Shown here one piece after another: positions 11,103 to 22,370 of a DNA stretch of 64,000 nucleotides. The DNA lies in the NCBI RefSeq assembly GCF_000699445.3, contig NC_067197.1, forward strand, positions 33,773,809-33,837,808, written 5' to 3'. The first letter of the stretch is position 1; each line of letters opens with the position of its first letter. This DNA comes from Schistosoma haematobium (taxonomy: Eukaryota; Platyhelminthes; Trematoda; Strigeidida; Schistosomatidae). Both the position numbers and the translations under genes were made by a program. The notes under the pieces are model-generated. The model was not told where the DNA came from and did no database searches. It saw nothing but the letters and a program-made list of their open reading frames with translations.

Positions 11103-11381
11103 ATGGATGCTATCGATGAATTCTATCTGATCATTAACTCTTGTTTAGATTCCAGTGTACCTCTTAAAACGTACAGGTTTAGTAAACCTTACGAATTATA
11201 TATACCATCTAAATATCGTAATAAACTAAAACGCCTACAGAATCGTTATTTTAAGTCAAACGACTTCACAGCAGTTGCACAAATAACAATAATTTTTAAT
11301 CAAATTAAAGAGAAACGTAGGTTAAAAGCCATTAATGAGGAGCTGTTACCCTTATTACTAACTCGAAAGTACAAAACTTAA
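11103..11381 (+). pseudogene. CR1-b linker between endonuclease and RT
   Basis: 92 codons in another frame (MDAIDEFYLIINSCLDSSVPLKTYRF...YRNKLKRLQNRYFKS), matching the basic linker found between EN and RT in CR1 pol proteins. It is separated from the EN by a few bases and from RT by a second frame change near 11385. Confidence 0.65.
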
Positions 11382-11473
11382 CTCTCCTTTTCAATAAACG
11401 CACTAAAGCAACTCGAAATGTTGATATACCGTGCATCCAGCATAATAGCACTTTTATATACGACTCTAAAACC

Positions 11474-13159
11474 ATGGTCGACCTTTTCAGTAGTATATTC
11501 GCGAATGGTGTAGAAAACATAGGTGGCTATGCTTCAAGAGCTATGTGCGTGACTAGCAACTCAATAAAATCTATCGCATTCACATGCATGAAAATTAATA
11601 AGGCTATGAATACCCTTAAGCTTTCGAAAGGTCATGGAGTAGACGGGATTTCATCATTTCTCTACAAATATGGTGGTCCAGATATTCCACTTCTTCTTCT
11701 CAAGCTGTTTACTCTCTCTATGGAAACTGGTTCTTACCCTTACTGTTGGAAAACCGCGTACACCATACCACGTTACAAATCTGGAGATAAGACTGACATG
11801 AACAATTACCGGCCAATAAATATTACTCCAGTTATTTCTAGGATTATGGAAAAAATTATAAGTGATGAACTTTCCAACTATTTACTTGCTGGAAAATTTA
11901 TCCATGATACTCAACATGGATTTCTTAAAAACCGTTCTTGCATGACATGTCATTTTGACTTCTTTAATCTAGTCTATTCTCTGCGTAGCCAAGGATATCT
12001 AGTCTTAGTGCTATATCTGGACATTTCTAAAGCCTTTGACATGGTTAGCCACCAACTTCTTATAGGTAAGCTCGCATCTTATGAGGTTCAAAATCCTTTG
12101 CTTGCTTGGTTTGATTCCTTTCTCAGCAATCGACATCAAATAGTTAAAATTAACTCTTCATTGTCTAACACTGTCCCTGTTAGAAGTGGTGTAATACAAG
12201 GTAGTGTCTTAGGTCCTTTGCTCTTTTTAGTGTTTATCAATGATATTTGTGAAAGTTTTTGTGTCGGTAAGCTCCTTCTATATCCAGATGATCTTAAAGT
12301 AGTATATTCATTTTCTCCACATGAGCTGAAAAATATGCAAAATTGCATCAGCATGGAGCTTAACAAGGTAACACAGTGGTGCTTAGAATGGCAACTGGAG
12401 CTTAATACGGTTAAATGTGGATGGATATGCTTCGGCGATACATCACTCAACCTAGACATTACCATAAATGGTGAAGTGTTATCTAGGTTACATACAGTAG
12501 TAGACTTAGGACTTAGATATTCCCAAGACTTGTCGTTTACAGAACATATATTAAAACAGACCTCTAAGTCTCAACGTCTAATAGGTTACATAACTCGAAA
12601 TCTTTACAACACTGAGTCACGTATTCTAATGTACAAAGTTTGTGCTCGACCTCTTCTAGAATATTGCACGTTTATTCTTAGCAGTGCGCTCATAAAGGAT
12701 AAATTAAGGCTGGAATCAGTACAGAGACGATTTACACTTCGTATTCTTGGAGCTGATTGTACCTTAACTTATAATTCCAGATGTAATAAACTTGGGCTAG
12801 ACCCTTTATGGAGGAGGAGACTCAAACTAAATCTTATCTTTTTCTTCAAACTACTTCATAAACTATCGTTTACATCCGATCACGCGATTCAATATGCAGA
12901 AACCTCTCATTATGACATCCGTAATTCCTTGGCACTAGTGAAACAAAGTCATTCTAAATCATCTCTTTATATGAATTACTTCACCTGTAAATTTTCTAGA
13001 CTCTGGAATAACCTACCACAATCTATCCGCACGATAAAATCACTCCCATTATTTGTTCGCTGCATCGATGCATACTGTTCTGAAAATGCATTGAATGGTC
13101 TAGCGCCTTTAAGTGTATCTCATTCCACAAGTGATATTTTAGGAACCTTAAATGTTTAG
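11474..13159 (+). CDS. CR1-b reverse transcriptase
   Basis: 561 uninterrupted codons. RT blocks in order: LKLSKGHGVDGISSFLYKYG, CWKTAYTIPRYKSGDKTDMN, NYRPINITPVISRIMEKII, TQHGFLKNRSCMT, LVLYLDISKAFDMVSHQLL (catalytic Asp), RSGVIQGSVLGPLLFLVFIN, and LLLYPDDLKVV where the usual box is F/YADD; the Ala to Pro change sits next to the catalytic Asp pair and may impair the enzyme. The C-terminal region repeats the blocks seen in CR1-a (CARPLLEYCTFIL, VQRRFTLRILG, LWNNLPQSIRTI). ATG 11474 is simply the first Met in a frame that in the intact LINE is continuous with EN. Confidence 0.85.
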   Translation: MVDLFSSIFANGVENIGGYASRAMCVTSNSIKSIAFTCMKINKAMNTLKLSKGHGVDGISSFLYKYGGPDIPLLLLKLFTLSMETGSYPYCWKTAYTIPRYKSGDKTDMNNYRPINITPVISRIMEKIISDELSNYLLAGKFIHDTQHGFLKNRSCMTCHFDFFNLVYSLRSQGYLVLVLYLDISKAFDMVSHQLLIGKLASYEVQNPLLAWFDSFLSNRHQIVKINSSLSNTVPVRSGVIQGSVLGPLLFLVFINDICESFCVGKLLLYPDDLKVVYSFSPHELKNMQNCISMELNKVTQWCLEWQLELNTVKCGWICFGDTSLNLDITINGEVLSRLHTVVDLGLRYSQDLSFTEHILKQTSKSQRLIGYITRNLYNTESRILMYKVCARPLLEYCTFILSSALIKDKLRLESVQRRFTLRILGADCTLTYNSRCNKLGLDPLWRRRLKLNLIFFFKLLHKLSFTSDHAIQYAETSHYDIRNSLALVKQSHSKSSLYMNYFTCKFSRLWNNLPQSIRTIKSLPLFVRCIDAYCSENALNGLAPLSVSHSTSDILGTLNV

Positions 13160-13555
13160 CCATCTTCATTAGTGAATTCCTTTAGCAAAACCACCCACGT
13201 GCTGTCAATATGTCAACACCGCCCCTAGCAACTTTAACTAATTTGAATAACACAAACAGTATATCACTGTGTCACATGACACACGCATTTAAGTAGACCT
13301 GATTGATATATTTTGGTAATTACTTTTTTGTTGTTCCGTGCTCTCTGTTTTCGTTTTAATTTCTCTAGTTGTAGATAATTATCATTATTTCGATCTGGCA
13401 CACGAATTGACCTTAATTACACCGTTCATAAATCAACAGGCTGTCCATTTAAGAAATATTAAAAATTCCCGGCTGATGCTTTGGATCGCTGTAATGTATG
13501 TACTACTTAAACAACTACTGAACTAGTATACTTTAAACTTTCTTTTATCACATGT
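13160..13555 (+). other. Probable 3' UTR of CR1-b and junction to G2
   Basis: No open frame of note. A short frame 13338-13526 has no known features. The exact end of the LINE and start of the next element could not be fixed. Confidence 0.35.
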
Positions 13556-13596
13556 TTGTTCTGCACGTCTAACGTTATTACTTATATCGAACTGAT

Positions 13597-13998
13597 CATG
13601 CCTGTAAACTGGCGTGAATTCTGTGATTATTATTTTTCAGAATATAAACTATTATTATCTGCCGATCGTATCTTAGAACTTACGACATATTCTACCGAGG
13701 TTTTTTCAGTCAAAGAAAAGCCTCAAACGAATCAGAATGACATAAACGAGTTATGTCATACACTCACGCGTTATCTTAATTTTCATAACGACCGTAAGCG
13801 ATCACACACCCCACGTAGAAGCACTTCACGTAAGCGATCTGTCTCTAGACCACGAAAGACGGATAACCCGACTGGTGCCGGTATCACAACCAGTATGGAA
13901 GGTCTTCCGGAAATTGCAGAAAACCCTGCAATTTTCCCAACACGAAACCGACTGACTCGAAAAACAACTCGGGAAACTTCCAAGCCGGCACGCGTTAA
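13597..13998 (+). pseudogene. G2 Gag, C-terminal part with CHCC motif
   Basis: A frame running through MPVNWREFCDYYFSEYKLLL and a basic Arg/Ser-rich tract (KRSHTPRRSTSRKRSVSRPR) changes by one base just after, into the frame carrying CRYHNQYGRSSGNCRKPC: the CX2HX9CX3C Gag knuckle that marks the CsRn1/Boudicca clade. This frame stops at TAA 13996-13998. The N-terminal capsid part is missing. Confidence 0.75.
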
Positions 13999-14045
13999 CG
14001 GCAACCGTAGCCGGCAAACATAGCTGTCTTTTATACGTCACAGAT

Positions 14046-14435
14046 GTGACAACGAGAGTTCGCTACCTCGTTGACACTGGCGCAGACGTTAGTGTTCTCC
14101 CAGAGAATCTCAACGACCGGCTTCACGAATCGGCTTTAAACTTACAGGCGGCAAACGGAAAATCTATCGCTACGTATGGCGAAAGGTACGTTTACTTTGA
14201 CGTGGGTTTACGCAAACCCATTCACCGAATCTTCGTTGTTGCAGATGTTTCTATGCCAATCATTGGTATGGATCTTCTACAACATCATAATCTAATCATC
14301 GATAGGCGTAAACGGAGGCTAGTAGACGGAAACACTAATTTATCCTGGGATACACCAACCGCAACCGAAGTTGCCGTGTGTAACCAGAGACGTTACACAT
14401 CACATCACGACTACAGGACCACCTTTATTATCTAA
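14046..14435 (+). pseudogene. G2 aspartic protease
   Basis: Active site RYLVDTGADVSVLP, followed by the strand blocks YFDVGLRKPIHRIFVVADV and PIIGMDLLQHHNLIID, which parallel [11 protein letters not shown] and [16 protein letters not shown] in G3. The frame opens before the GTG/ATG region (through LLYVTD). A frameshift near 14371 separates it from RT. Confidence 0.8.
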
Positions 14436-16016
14436 AGCACGCCGACTAGTCCCCGAAAAGCTAAGGTTGGCGAAAAACGAGTTCGACCACATGATAGACT
14501 TAGTTATCATAAGACCGTCAAATAGCCCATGGGCATCGCCGTTGCACATGGTCCCTAAAAAGGACAGCAACGATTGGCGTCCAACTGGTGACTATCGGCG
14601 ATTGAATGCGAAAACCATTCCCGATCGTTACCCGTTGCCTCACATTCACGATTTGACAGCTACCTTGAAAGGTACAACTGTCTTTTCGAAAATCGACTTG
14701 GTTAAGGTATATAACCAAATTCCCATGACCACAGACGACATACCGAAAACCGCCATCATTACTTCCTTCGGCCTTTCGGTCTAAGAAACGCTGCTCAAAC
14801 ATTCCAAAGATTCATAGACGACGTTTTTCGAGGTCTCAACTTCGTACACGCGTATGTTGACGACTGTCTAATCGCAATTCCGGACAGAGAATCACATCTC
14901 AAGCATCTGGATCTTGTTTTCGAACGACTACAAAAACATGGCATTACTGTCAACGTTCAGAAATGCCAATTCGGAGCTGACTCATTAGACTTCCTAGGAC
15001 ACACTATAGATGCTCAAGGCGTTCAACCCCTTAGGACCAAGGTGTCGGCCATTCTGGATTACCCAGAACCGACCACGATCAAGCAGTTACGCACGTTTAA
15101 CGGCCTGGTAAGTTTCTATAGACGATTCGTACCCAGATGCACTTTACTCATGAAACCTCTAACCGACCAACTTCGTGGAAATGCGAAATCCATTAACTTG
15201 GACGACACCGCACGAAAAGCATTCTCCACAATTAAGGAACTCATTGCTAAAGCAACAATGCTTGCACATCAGGACACCCGAGCACCCATTGGTATCGCAG
15301 TAGACGCATCCGACTCAGCAATCGGAGGAGTCTTACAACAATTGGTTAATAACTCCTGGCAACCCTTGGCATTTTTCTCTAGACGGTTGCTAGACACCGA
15401 ATCGAGGTACAGCACATTCGGTAGGGAACCCCTAGCTATGTATTGTGCTGCACGGCATTTTCAACATTATATCGAAGGCCGTGAATTCACCCTTTTCACT
15501 GACCATAAACCTCTTACTTTCTCCTTAAGCTCCTCTTCAGACAAGTACTCACCACGTGAGTCTCGACAACTGGACTACATTTCGCAGTTTACTTCAGATA
15601 TTCAACATATTTCTGGAGCAAACAATGTAGTTGCAGACGCCTTATCTCGCATAACTTCCTTGAACAGTTTCCAAGGAATCGACCTTCTTAAACTCGCCCG
15701 TCTTCAAAATAAAGACACTGGTCTTCAGCACGAGTTATCGTCTACAACCCTCAATTTAGGTATCAAACAGATGGGAACAGGTAAGGAAACCTTACTTTGT
15801 GACACATCTACAGGTAGGGATCGCCCAATCGTGCCGAAGCATTATCGACGCAATGTCTTCAATACATTGCATAAACTTTCTCATCCAGGCGTTCGTGCAA
15901 CCATCAAGCTTATAGCTGAACGGTTTTGCCGGCCTGGCATGAATAAAGACGTGAGGGAGTGGGCACGCTCCTGTGTAAGCTGCCGAAAATCTAAGGTTAT
16001 CAGACACAATAAATGA
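14371..16016 (+). pseudogene. G2 reverse transcriptase, RNase H and N-terminal integrase
   Basis: RT fingers/palm: [54 protein letters not shown] (catalytic Asp). The frame breaks at 14784, apparently by a deletion between two TTCGG repeats that removed the [12 protein letters not shown] region, then reopens and continues from about 14785 without a stop to 16014: AYVDDCLIAIPD (YVDD), PTTIKQLRTFNGLVSFYRRF, RNase H (AVDASDSAIGGVLQQ, TDHKPL, VVADALSRI), and the integrase zinc finger (HKLSHPGVRATIKLIAERF, CVSCRKS). It ends at TGA 16014. Confidence 0.85.
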
Positions 16017-16430
16017 CCCTTAGGCTCATTTAAAACTCCCGATGCCCGTTTCGACCATGTTCATCTGGATTTGGTAGGACCTTTACTAGATTCAAATGGA
16101 TACCCTTATCTCCTAACCTGCGTAGACCGTTTCACTCGATGACCAGAAGCAGTACCTATCAAGGACACCACCGCTGTAACAGTGGCCCGCGCCTTCGTCA
16201 AACGATGGGTAGCAAACTTCGGCTGCCCTTCAACCAGCACTACAGATCGTGGACGACAGTTTGAATCCGAACTTTACCGTTATCTGGCTGCACTATTAGG
16301 AATCACTCGCTGCAGTCCAACTCGTTTATGGAACGACACTTCGACTTCCAGGACAATTCGTGGATCCTTCATCCTTTTCAATGAATATGGATCTAACCTC
16401 ATACACAAACAGGCTTGCAAATGAAATGCG
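16017..16430 (+). pseudogene. G2 integrase core, damaged
   Basis: Continues the previous frame past the stop: [11 protein letters not shown] (first catalytic Asp), then a second stop where TGG of the expected FTRWPEA has become TGA (16142), then TTDRGRQFES (second Asp). After CSPTRLW the sequence jumps to the later LPGQFVDPSSFSM region, so the block with the catalytic Glu is deleted. This copy cannot encode an active integrase. Confidence 0.8.
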
Positions 16431-16502
16431 TCCAGTTAAACCTGCTTCCACTCGACCCCAATCAACTGATGTTTTCGTTCAACCTGACGTACGATATAAT
16501 AC

Positions 16503-17464
16503 TGTAGAGATAGGCTTGAAAAGCTTATTTTGTAATAGTTTTTAATATTATTTGTATTTATTTTGTCAATCTTTCACTGTCTGTATATTTTATCATTAAA
16601 TGATTGTACCTGTTGTTTTAGTAAATTACCTTGAACACACTTTCCGTTGTGATACTGAAATAGCGTGACATGCTCTTGCTGGCTAACAAATACACTACTA
16701 CTCACACATTCCTCGTTCTATCTTCGTCTTGTGACTGAGTTAACGGAAGTCTAAATCAAATACTATCTACGTTTATAGACTGTAATTGGAATATATCACA
16801 TCCTACGTTGGATTATATCACTGGAGAGTTCGTCAACCAGATTGGAATTACCAAGCATTTATAATTGTGATTTCTTAGTATCAGACCAAAGCCGAACACG
16901 CATAAATTTGGTGAATCTAAGTAAAGTCCCAACTTTCTATTGTATTTGTAATAATTAGCTTATATATATATTAACATTTTTATTGATCTTTATTAACTTT
17001 GTTGATACTTTTTGCGTTTATATATCGTCTGGTCCACTACAGTAAACACGTTTTCGTTTGTGGTGCGTGTTCAGCTTTGGTCTGGTACTAAGAAATCACA
17101 ATTATAAATGCTTGGTAATTCCAATCTGGTTGACGAACTCTCCAGTGATATAATCCAACGTAGGATGTGATATATTCCAATTACAGTCTATAAACGTAGA
17201 TAGTATTTGATTTAGACTTCCGTTAACTCAGTCACAAGACGAAGATAGAACGAGGAATGTGTGAGTAGTAGTGTATTTGTTAGCCAGCAAGAGCATGTCA
17301 CGCTATTTCAGTATCACAACGGAAAGTGTGTTCAAGGTAATTTACTAAAACAACAGGTACAATCATTTAATGATAAAATATACAGACAGTGAAAGATTGA
17401 CAAAATAAATACAAATAATATTAAAAACTATTTACAAAATAGGCTTGTCAGGCCTATCTCCACA
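16503..17464. mobile_element. Inverted pair of LTR-B (400-bp arms) inserted in G2 pol
   Basis: Left arm 16503-16902 (plus) and right arm 17064-17464 (minus) are near-perfect reverse complements, running from TGTRGAGATAGGC to GAACACGCA, with 161 bases between. A third, plus-strand copy (22862-23246) follows a polypurine run at the end of G3, identifying the arms as LTRs of the G3 type. Six bases after the left arm is TGGTGAATC (16909-16917), a primer-binding-site-like motif. G2 pol coding resumes right after 17464 (HICRDSHRRPFESAYEGPF). It could instead be a foldback/MITE-like element; I found no clear target duplication. Confidence 0.75.
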
Positions 17465-17801
17465 CATTTGCCGAGACTCGCATCGACGACCATTCGAATC
17501 AGCATACGAAGGACCTTTCTAAGTTCTTCAACTTGAATCTAAGTACTATATAGTCGATAAGAACAGAACAAACTACAGCATCAGCTTCGATCGCTTAAAA
17601 GCAGCGTATTTAGGAGGAAATCCTATTCACGTCGATTTCCGTTCTGTGCAATCGCACACCACGACTCCTACGCTTATAATACCCCAACGGACAGGCAACA
17701 CACACATTGATACTTCAATAGTATCAGAAAATAAACTTAAGACGACGCGTTCTGGAAGAACAGTAAGATTTCCAATACATTCAAACGATTATTGCACGTA
17801 A
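17465..17801 (+). pseudogene. G2 pol C-terminal tail
   Basis: Reading on after the inverted LTRs gives the GPY/F-type module SAYEGPF, then YYIVDKNRTNYSISFDRLKAAYLG, parallel to [10 protein letters not shown]...YFVINKN...[11 protein letters not shown] in G3, and ends with RSGRTVRFPIHSNDYCT and TAA (17799-17801). One in-frame stop follows EGPF. Confidence 0.8.
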
Positions 17802-18274
17802 GGCGATACTTGACATTTTATATTATCTCGATTTTTCTTTTTACCATATGTAATATTTTTTAAAAAAACAAGTTTAATATGCTAATATATTTTTATTTAA
17901 AAAAACAAAAAAAAGCATAAAAATCCTTTTTTACCGATATTACGTATATATGAGTTTTTTTCCTTTTTTTCGCCGGCGTTGTTTTTTTACGTGCGTACCA
18001 GTGTATTTCGACATGCACTTACATTTTCTTCTTTCTTTTCTAGGACGGCTAGAAAAGAACGACGAAGTTTGCGAGGAGCCGAAATTTTCATTGTACTTTT
18101 TCTTTTTTTACTATGCTGTACTTCATGGTCCTATATAGTAAGGAAAGACGATCAGACGCTGCTAAACTTAGCAAGCTATCAGAAGAGTGTTTACCAACGA
18201 CAAACTCGTTGGGTTTAAACTTCTGGCTGGCCACGTCTTAGGGTCATCACTTCCCCACTAGGAGGGGAGTGATC
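17802..18274 (+). other. G2 3' untranslated region and polypurine tract
   Basis: T- and A-run rich. From about 18150 (CAGACGCTGCTAAAC) to 18347 it is nearly identical to 23242-23437 downstream of G3. Ends in CTAGGAGGGGAGTGATC, the polypurine tract before LTR-A. The open frame 17979-18218 has no recognisable features. Confidence 0.65.
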
Positions 18275-18347
18275 TGTAGCGATAAATAAATGCCGAAAAT
18301 AAACAGCTCTGTAAGTTTTCGACATTGGATGCTGACCGGATTGGTTT
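18275..18347 (+). repeat. LTR-A fragment, first 73 bases
   Basis: TGTAGCGATAAATAAATGCC to GATTGGTTT, matching the start of 23364-23687, then cut; four bases further the G3 gag ATG begins. The junction fuses G2's 3' end directly to G3's gag. Confidence 0.8.
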
Positions 18348-18350
18348 GAT

Positions 18351-19219
18351 ATGGATTCGCCTCCGGTAACAACTTTCGTCCCATTGTCGAACTCTACTGA
18401 AAATAATTTAAGTTCAGTTAATACTATCTCAGAATTCGGACTCCCAACTTATGGAGCTAATAATCCAAGAGTCTGGTTTGCCCAAATTGAAGCTTTATTC
18501 ATGGCTAGAGGCATAAGATCTCAGGCAATCAAGTATGCACATGTCGGCACACTTCCCATCGAGATAGCTGCTGAAGTTGGTGATGTAATCGACCACGTGC
18601 CAGAATCTGAACCATATGATAAGATAAAGGCAGCAGTAATTCAAAGTACGTCGGTCTCAGATGAGAAAAGACTGCAACAATTGCTAACGTCTTGTGACTT
18701 GGGAGACAAGAGACCCTCCCAGCTTCTTCGCCACATGAAACAACTTGCCGGTCCATACAAGCTGGACGAAGCCCTTCTAAAACAAATGTGGTTTCAGAGC
18801 CTATCACATAGCGTTAGAAAAATTCTTAGTGTCTCAGGGAAACCCGTCGCCCTTGACGATTTAGCCGACAAGACGGATAAAATGATAGAAGTCTACCACG
18901 ACAATCACTGTGTAAACTCTTTGCAACCAGTTGAACCAGCAGATATTAGTTGTTTAGCCTCCTTCCAAAGGCAATTAACACAATTAACGAGCCAGCTAGC
19001 TTTACTACAGACAGCAATTGCAACCGTCCAAGCTAGACAATTGAGATCCTCTTCCAAACGAAGATCTTTTCCAGACAACGGTCTTGGTCACCGAAGCGAA
19101 CATCTGAAGTTTGTTGGTACCACCAAAAATACGGCACCAAAGCACGGCGTTGCACACGACCGTGCACATTTTCTGCGGCTGACACAGAGAATCAGGGAAA
19201 CGGTCCGGCCAGACAGTGA
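18351..19219 (+). pseudogene. G3 Gag (Boudicca/CsRn1 type), one frameshift
   Basis: From ATG 18351, about 240 codons in one frame: TYGANNPRVWFAQIEALFMA, RGIRSQAIKYAHV and the capsid-like helices to LDDLADKTDKMIEVY, as in CsRn1-clade Gag. A single-base shift between about 19060 and 19085 moves the C terminus to the frame with CWYHQKYGTKARRCTRPC (CX2HX9CX3C knuckle), which ends at TGA 19217-19219. That stop overlaps the pol ATG at 19219 (TGATG), a stop-restart arrangement. No complete 5' LTR or primer site precedes this gag. Confidence 0.8.
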
Positions 19220-22200
19220 TGGCGGCGCCTGTTTCTGGCCACTACCCGAGCCGTCTGTTTCACGTCAGGGATCGAATTTCGAGCTCAGATTTTTTGTTCG
19301 ATACAGGAGCCGAAATTAGCATTGTCCCACTACACTTCTCTCAACGACGGCACTCTCAGAGTACTAAATTGTCTCTAATCGCAGCCAATAACACAGTCAT
19401 TAAAACTTATGGCGAACAACCACTTATCTTAGATCTCGGTCTCCGCAGACGTTTCACATGGGTTTTCATCGTAGCTGAAATCAAACAACCCATTCTCGGG
19501 GCCGACTTTCTCGGTGCTTACAACCTACTTGTAGATATGGGGAAAAAGAAACTAATTGACAAGAACACAAGCCTACAGGTCAGCGGCACAACTATCTCCA
19601 ATTACGAAATTCATGGAATCCGAATGTTAAGACCTGAAAACAAAATTTTCACCGATATCCTGTCAAAGTATGAAAGTATAACCAGAGCTGATTACCAAAG
19701 CGAACGCTCCACACATCATGTTCAACACAGTATCACTACTACAGGACCACCCATTCGCGCCAGGGCGAGAAGACTCCCTCCAGACAAGTTGCAGTTCGCT
19801 AGGAGAGAATTCGAACACATGATGCAACTTCGGATAATCAGACAATCTAACAGTCCTTGGGCCTCGCCGCTGCGTATGGTTCCCAAGAAAGATCAAGACT
19901 GGCGCCCATGTGGAGATTATCGCCGATTAAATAACCAGACTATCCCAGACAGGTATCCGATCCCTCATCTGCATGATTTTTCTTTAAATCTACACGGAAA
20001 ACAGATCTTTTCGAAGTTAGATCTAGTCCGAGCATATCATCAAATACCGATGGCACCTGAAGATATCGAAAAACAGCCGTAATCACACCTTTTGGCTTGT
20101 TTGAATTCTTGAGGATGCCTTTCGGACTAAAAAACCCTGCTCAAACCTTTCAGAGATTTATGGATGAAGTAACCAGAGGTTTAGATTTTGTATTTGTCTA
20201 TGTCGACGACGTTTTAATCGCTAGTTCTTCCACTGAAGAACATGTTAAGCACTTACGCACGCTTTTCGAACGTTTCAAAAGTTATGGTGTTGTAATCAAT
20301 CCTTCGAAGTGTATATTTGGCGCTCCATCTCTGGAATTCCTGGGACATCACATTGATTCTCAAGGAAGTAAACCGCTTGAAGAAAAAGTCGAAGCCATCA
20401 CCAGCTACCCAGAACCAACCTCAGTAAAATCACTACGTCGTTTTCTTGGAACATGCAGTTATTATCGACGACTTATACCAAATTGCGCCGATGTACTACA
20501 GCCGTTGACGGATTTACTGAAAAACGATAAACCAGGTACCAAGAAAGAAAAGAACCAAATATTCAAGTTACCTTCCGATGCCAAAATAGCATTTGAAAAA
20601 GCTAAATCCATGATTGCTAATGCTACCATGCTCCAACACCTAAATACTGACCCCACAACACTGTTGATCCTGTGCACGGATGCTTCACAAAAAGCCGTCG
20701 GGGCAGTATTACAACAGCGGGTGAACAACACGATTACCCCCATTGCCTTTTTCTCCAAGAGATTATCGCCAGCACAAGAACGTTATAGTACTTTTGGACG
20801 CGAACTCTTAGCTATGTATTTAGCAGTAAAACATTTCAACTTTTTGCTACAGGGTCGTGATTTCATCATTATGACAGATCATAAACCCCTTTGCCATTCT
20901 TTTAGCACATCGTATGACAAACACTCCCCACGAGAAGCAAGACAACTTGATTATATCTCCCAATTTACTACAGATATCAGGTTTATCAAAGGTCACACAA
21001 ACATTGTCGCAGACGCACTATCTAGGAGGGATATCAATACGATGGTACTCAATCATGACATCAGTCTTGAAACCTTGGCTAAATTACAAGTAGACGATAC
21101 AGAATTGAAAGTCTGCAAAGAAAAGTCCAGCTTAAATCTCAAACCTGTACCAATTCCTCTTTCAGATGCATTCATCATGTGCGACACCTCAACAGGCAAC
21201 AATCGTCCGTTTGTCCCACACGCCTGCCGACGAAAAATATTTCAGCACTTGCACGGTCTTTCACATCCAGGCATCAGAGCAACAACAAAGCTCATTACCG
21301 AACGTTTTGTGTGGCCGAAAATCAACTCGGATTTTAAACGTTGGACACGTAGCTGCCTCCAGTGCCAATGCAGTAAGACGCAGAAACACACCTCCAGTTC
21401 AATTTGGAAGTTCCCTATCCCTGACAAACGCTTTCAGCACGTGCATTTAGATTTAGTGGGGCCTCTACCACCATCAAACTCTTTCACGCACATCCTTACT
21501 GCAGTAGACAGGTTTACTAGATGCGCCATAGCCTGCTCCATAAAAGACACTTCGGCAGAAACGGTCGCTCCAGTCTTCCTCGACCGCTGGATATCTAACT
21601 ATGGAGTACCATCAATAATCACAACAGATCGTGGTCCCCGATTTCAATCTGTCCTTTTTCAGGAGTTCACTAAACTTCTAGGGGTCAACCACATTAAAAC
21701 CACAGCTTACCACTCAGCAGCTAATGGCTTGGTCGAAAGATTTCACCGCGAACTGAAAAGCTCGCTGATGGCACAAGACGACACATCAAAATGGAGTGAT
21801 GCACTACCCCTTGTACTCCTAGGTATCCGTTCAACCATCAACGAAGACATAGGGTGTACAGCTGCTGAGTTAGTCTATGGTACAACTCTCACATTAACAG
21901 GACAACTCGTAGACTCAAATCCAGCAACAGCAACAGACCCAAGCCGTTTCGCCAGCCAATTACTACAAACCATGGATAGAATCAAAGCCACACCGCCTCG
22001 GGAACACAACAACCGAGTGCAACTTGACAAAAACCTAGAAACATGCAAGTTTGTTTTCGTCCGTGTTGATGCAGTTAAAAAACCATTGAAGCAACCGTAC
22101 GAAGGACCATACCAAGTAATCAAACGAACAAGCAAATACTTCGTTATCAACAAAAATGAGAACAAGGAGACAATTTCCATAGACAGAATAAAACCAGCTT

Positions 22201-22370
22201 TCTACGAAGTCCCTAAAGACAAAGAAGACAATACTGCGAACAAACAATCACTCCCAGCAATTGCTACGAAACAAGAGGAGGATGAAAAACTTAGCACTAC
22301 ACCCTCTTGTTTAACACGTTCTGGGAGACTTATAACAAAACCCAAGCGTTATGTCCGTTTCGTCGATTAA
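19219..22370 (+). pseudogene. G3 Pol: protease, RT, RNase H, integrase
   Basis: Open 19219-20080, then one frame change, then 20090-22370. Protease [48 protein letters not shown]; the frame is lost in an A-run (GAAAAACAG near 20072, one A short) and regained for [20 protein letters not shown] and [11 protein letters not shown] (YVDD). RNase [31 protein letters not shown]. Integrase: [14 protein letters not shown] with SCLQCQCSK finger, core [29 protein letters not shown] (D, D, E all present) and a GPY/F module ([10 protein letters not shown]). Only this one base separates pol from a full frame, so the insertion is young. Confidence 0.9.

Larger units (their letters stand above)
10380..13159 (+). 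mobile_element. CR1-b: CR1-type LINE with endonuclease and reverse transcriptase
   Basis: Plus-strand non-LTR retrotransposon: endonuclease C-terminal half (about 10380-11095), linker (11103-11381) and reverse transcriptase with its C-terminal region (11474-13159). The sequence type matches CR1-like LINEs (SR1/Perere class in schistosomes). Frameshifts near 11096 and 11385 separate the parts. The 5' end merges with a truncated LTR-A; the 3' untranslated part probably follows to about 13555. Confidence 0.85.
13597..18347 (+). mobile_element. G2: Boudicca/CsRn1-like gypsy element, 5'-truncated and broken
   Basis: Plus-strand element with the gag C-terminal part, protease, RT-RNase H, integrase, pol tail, 3' region, polypurine tract (GGAGGGGAGTGATC, 18261-18274) and the first 73 bases of an LTR-A. 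Order and motifs follow G3 closely at the protein level. It lacks the 5' LTR and the first part of gag, has several frameshifts and stops and an internal deletion of the integrase, and is split by an inverted LTR pair at 16503-17464. Confidence 0.8.
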
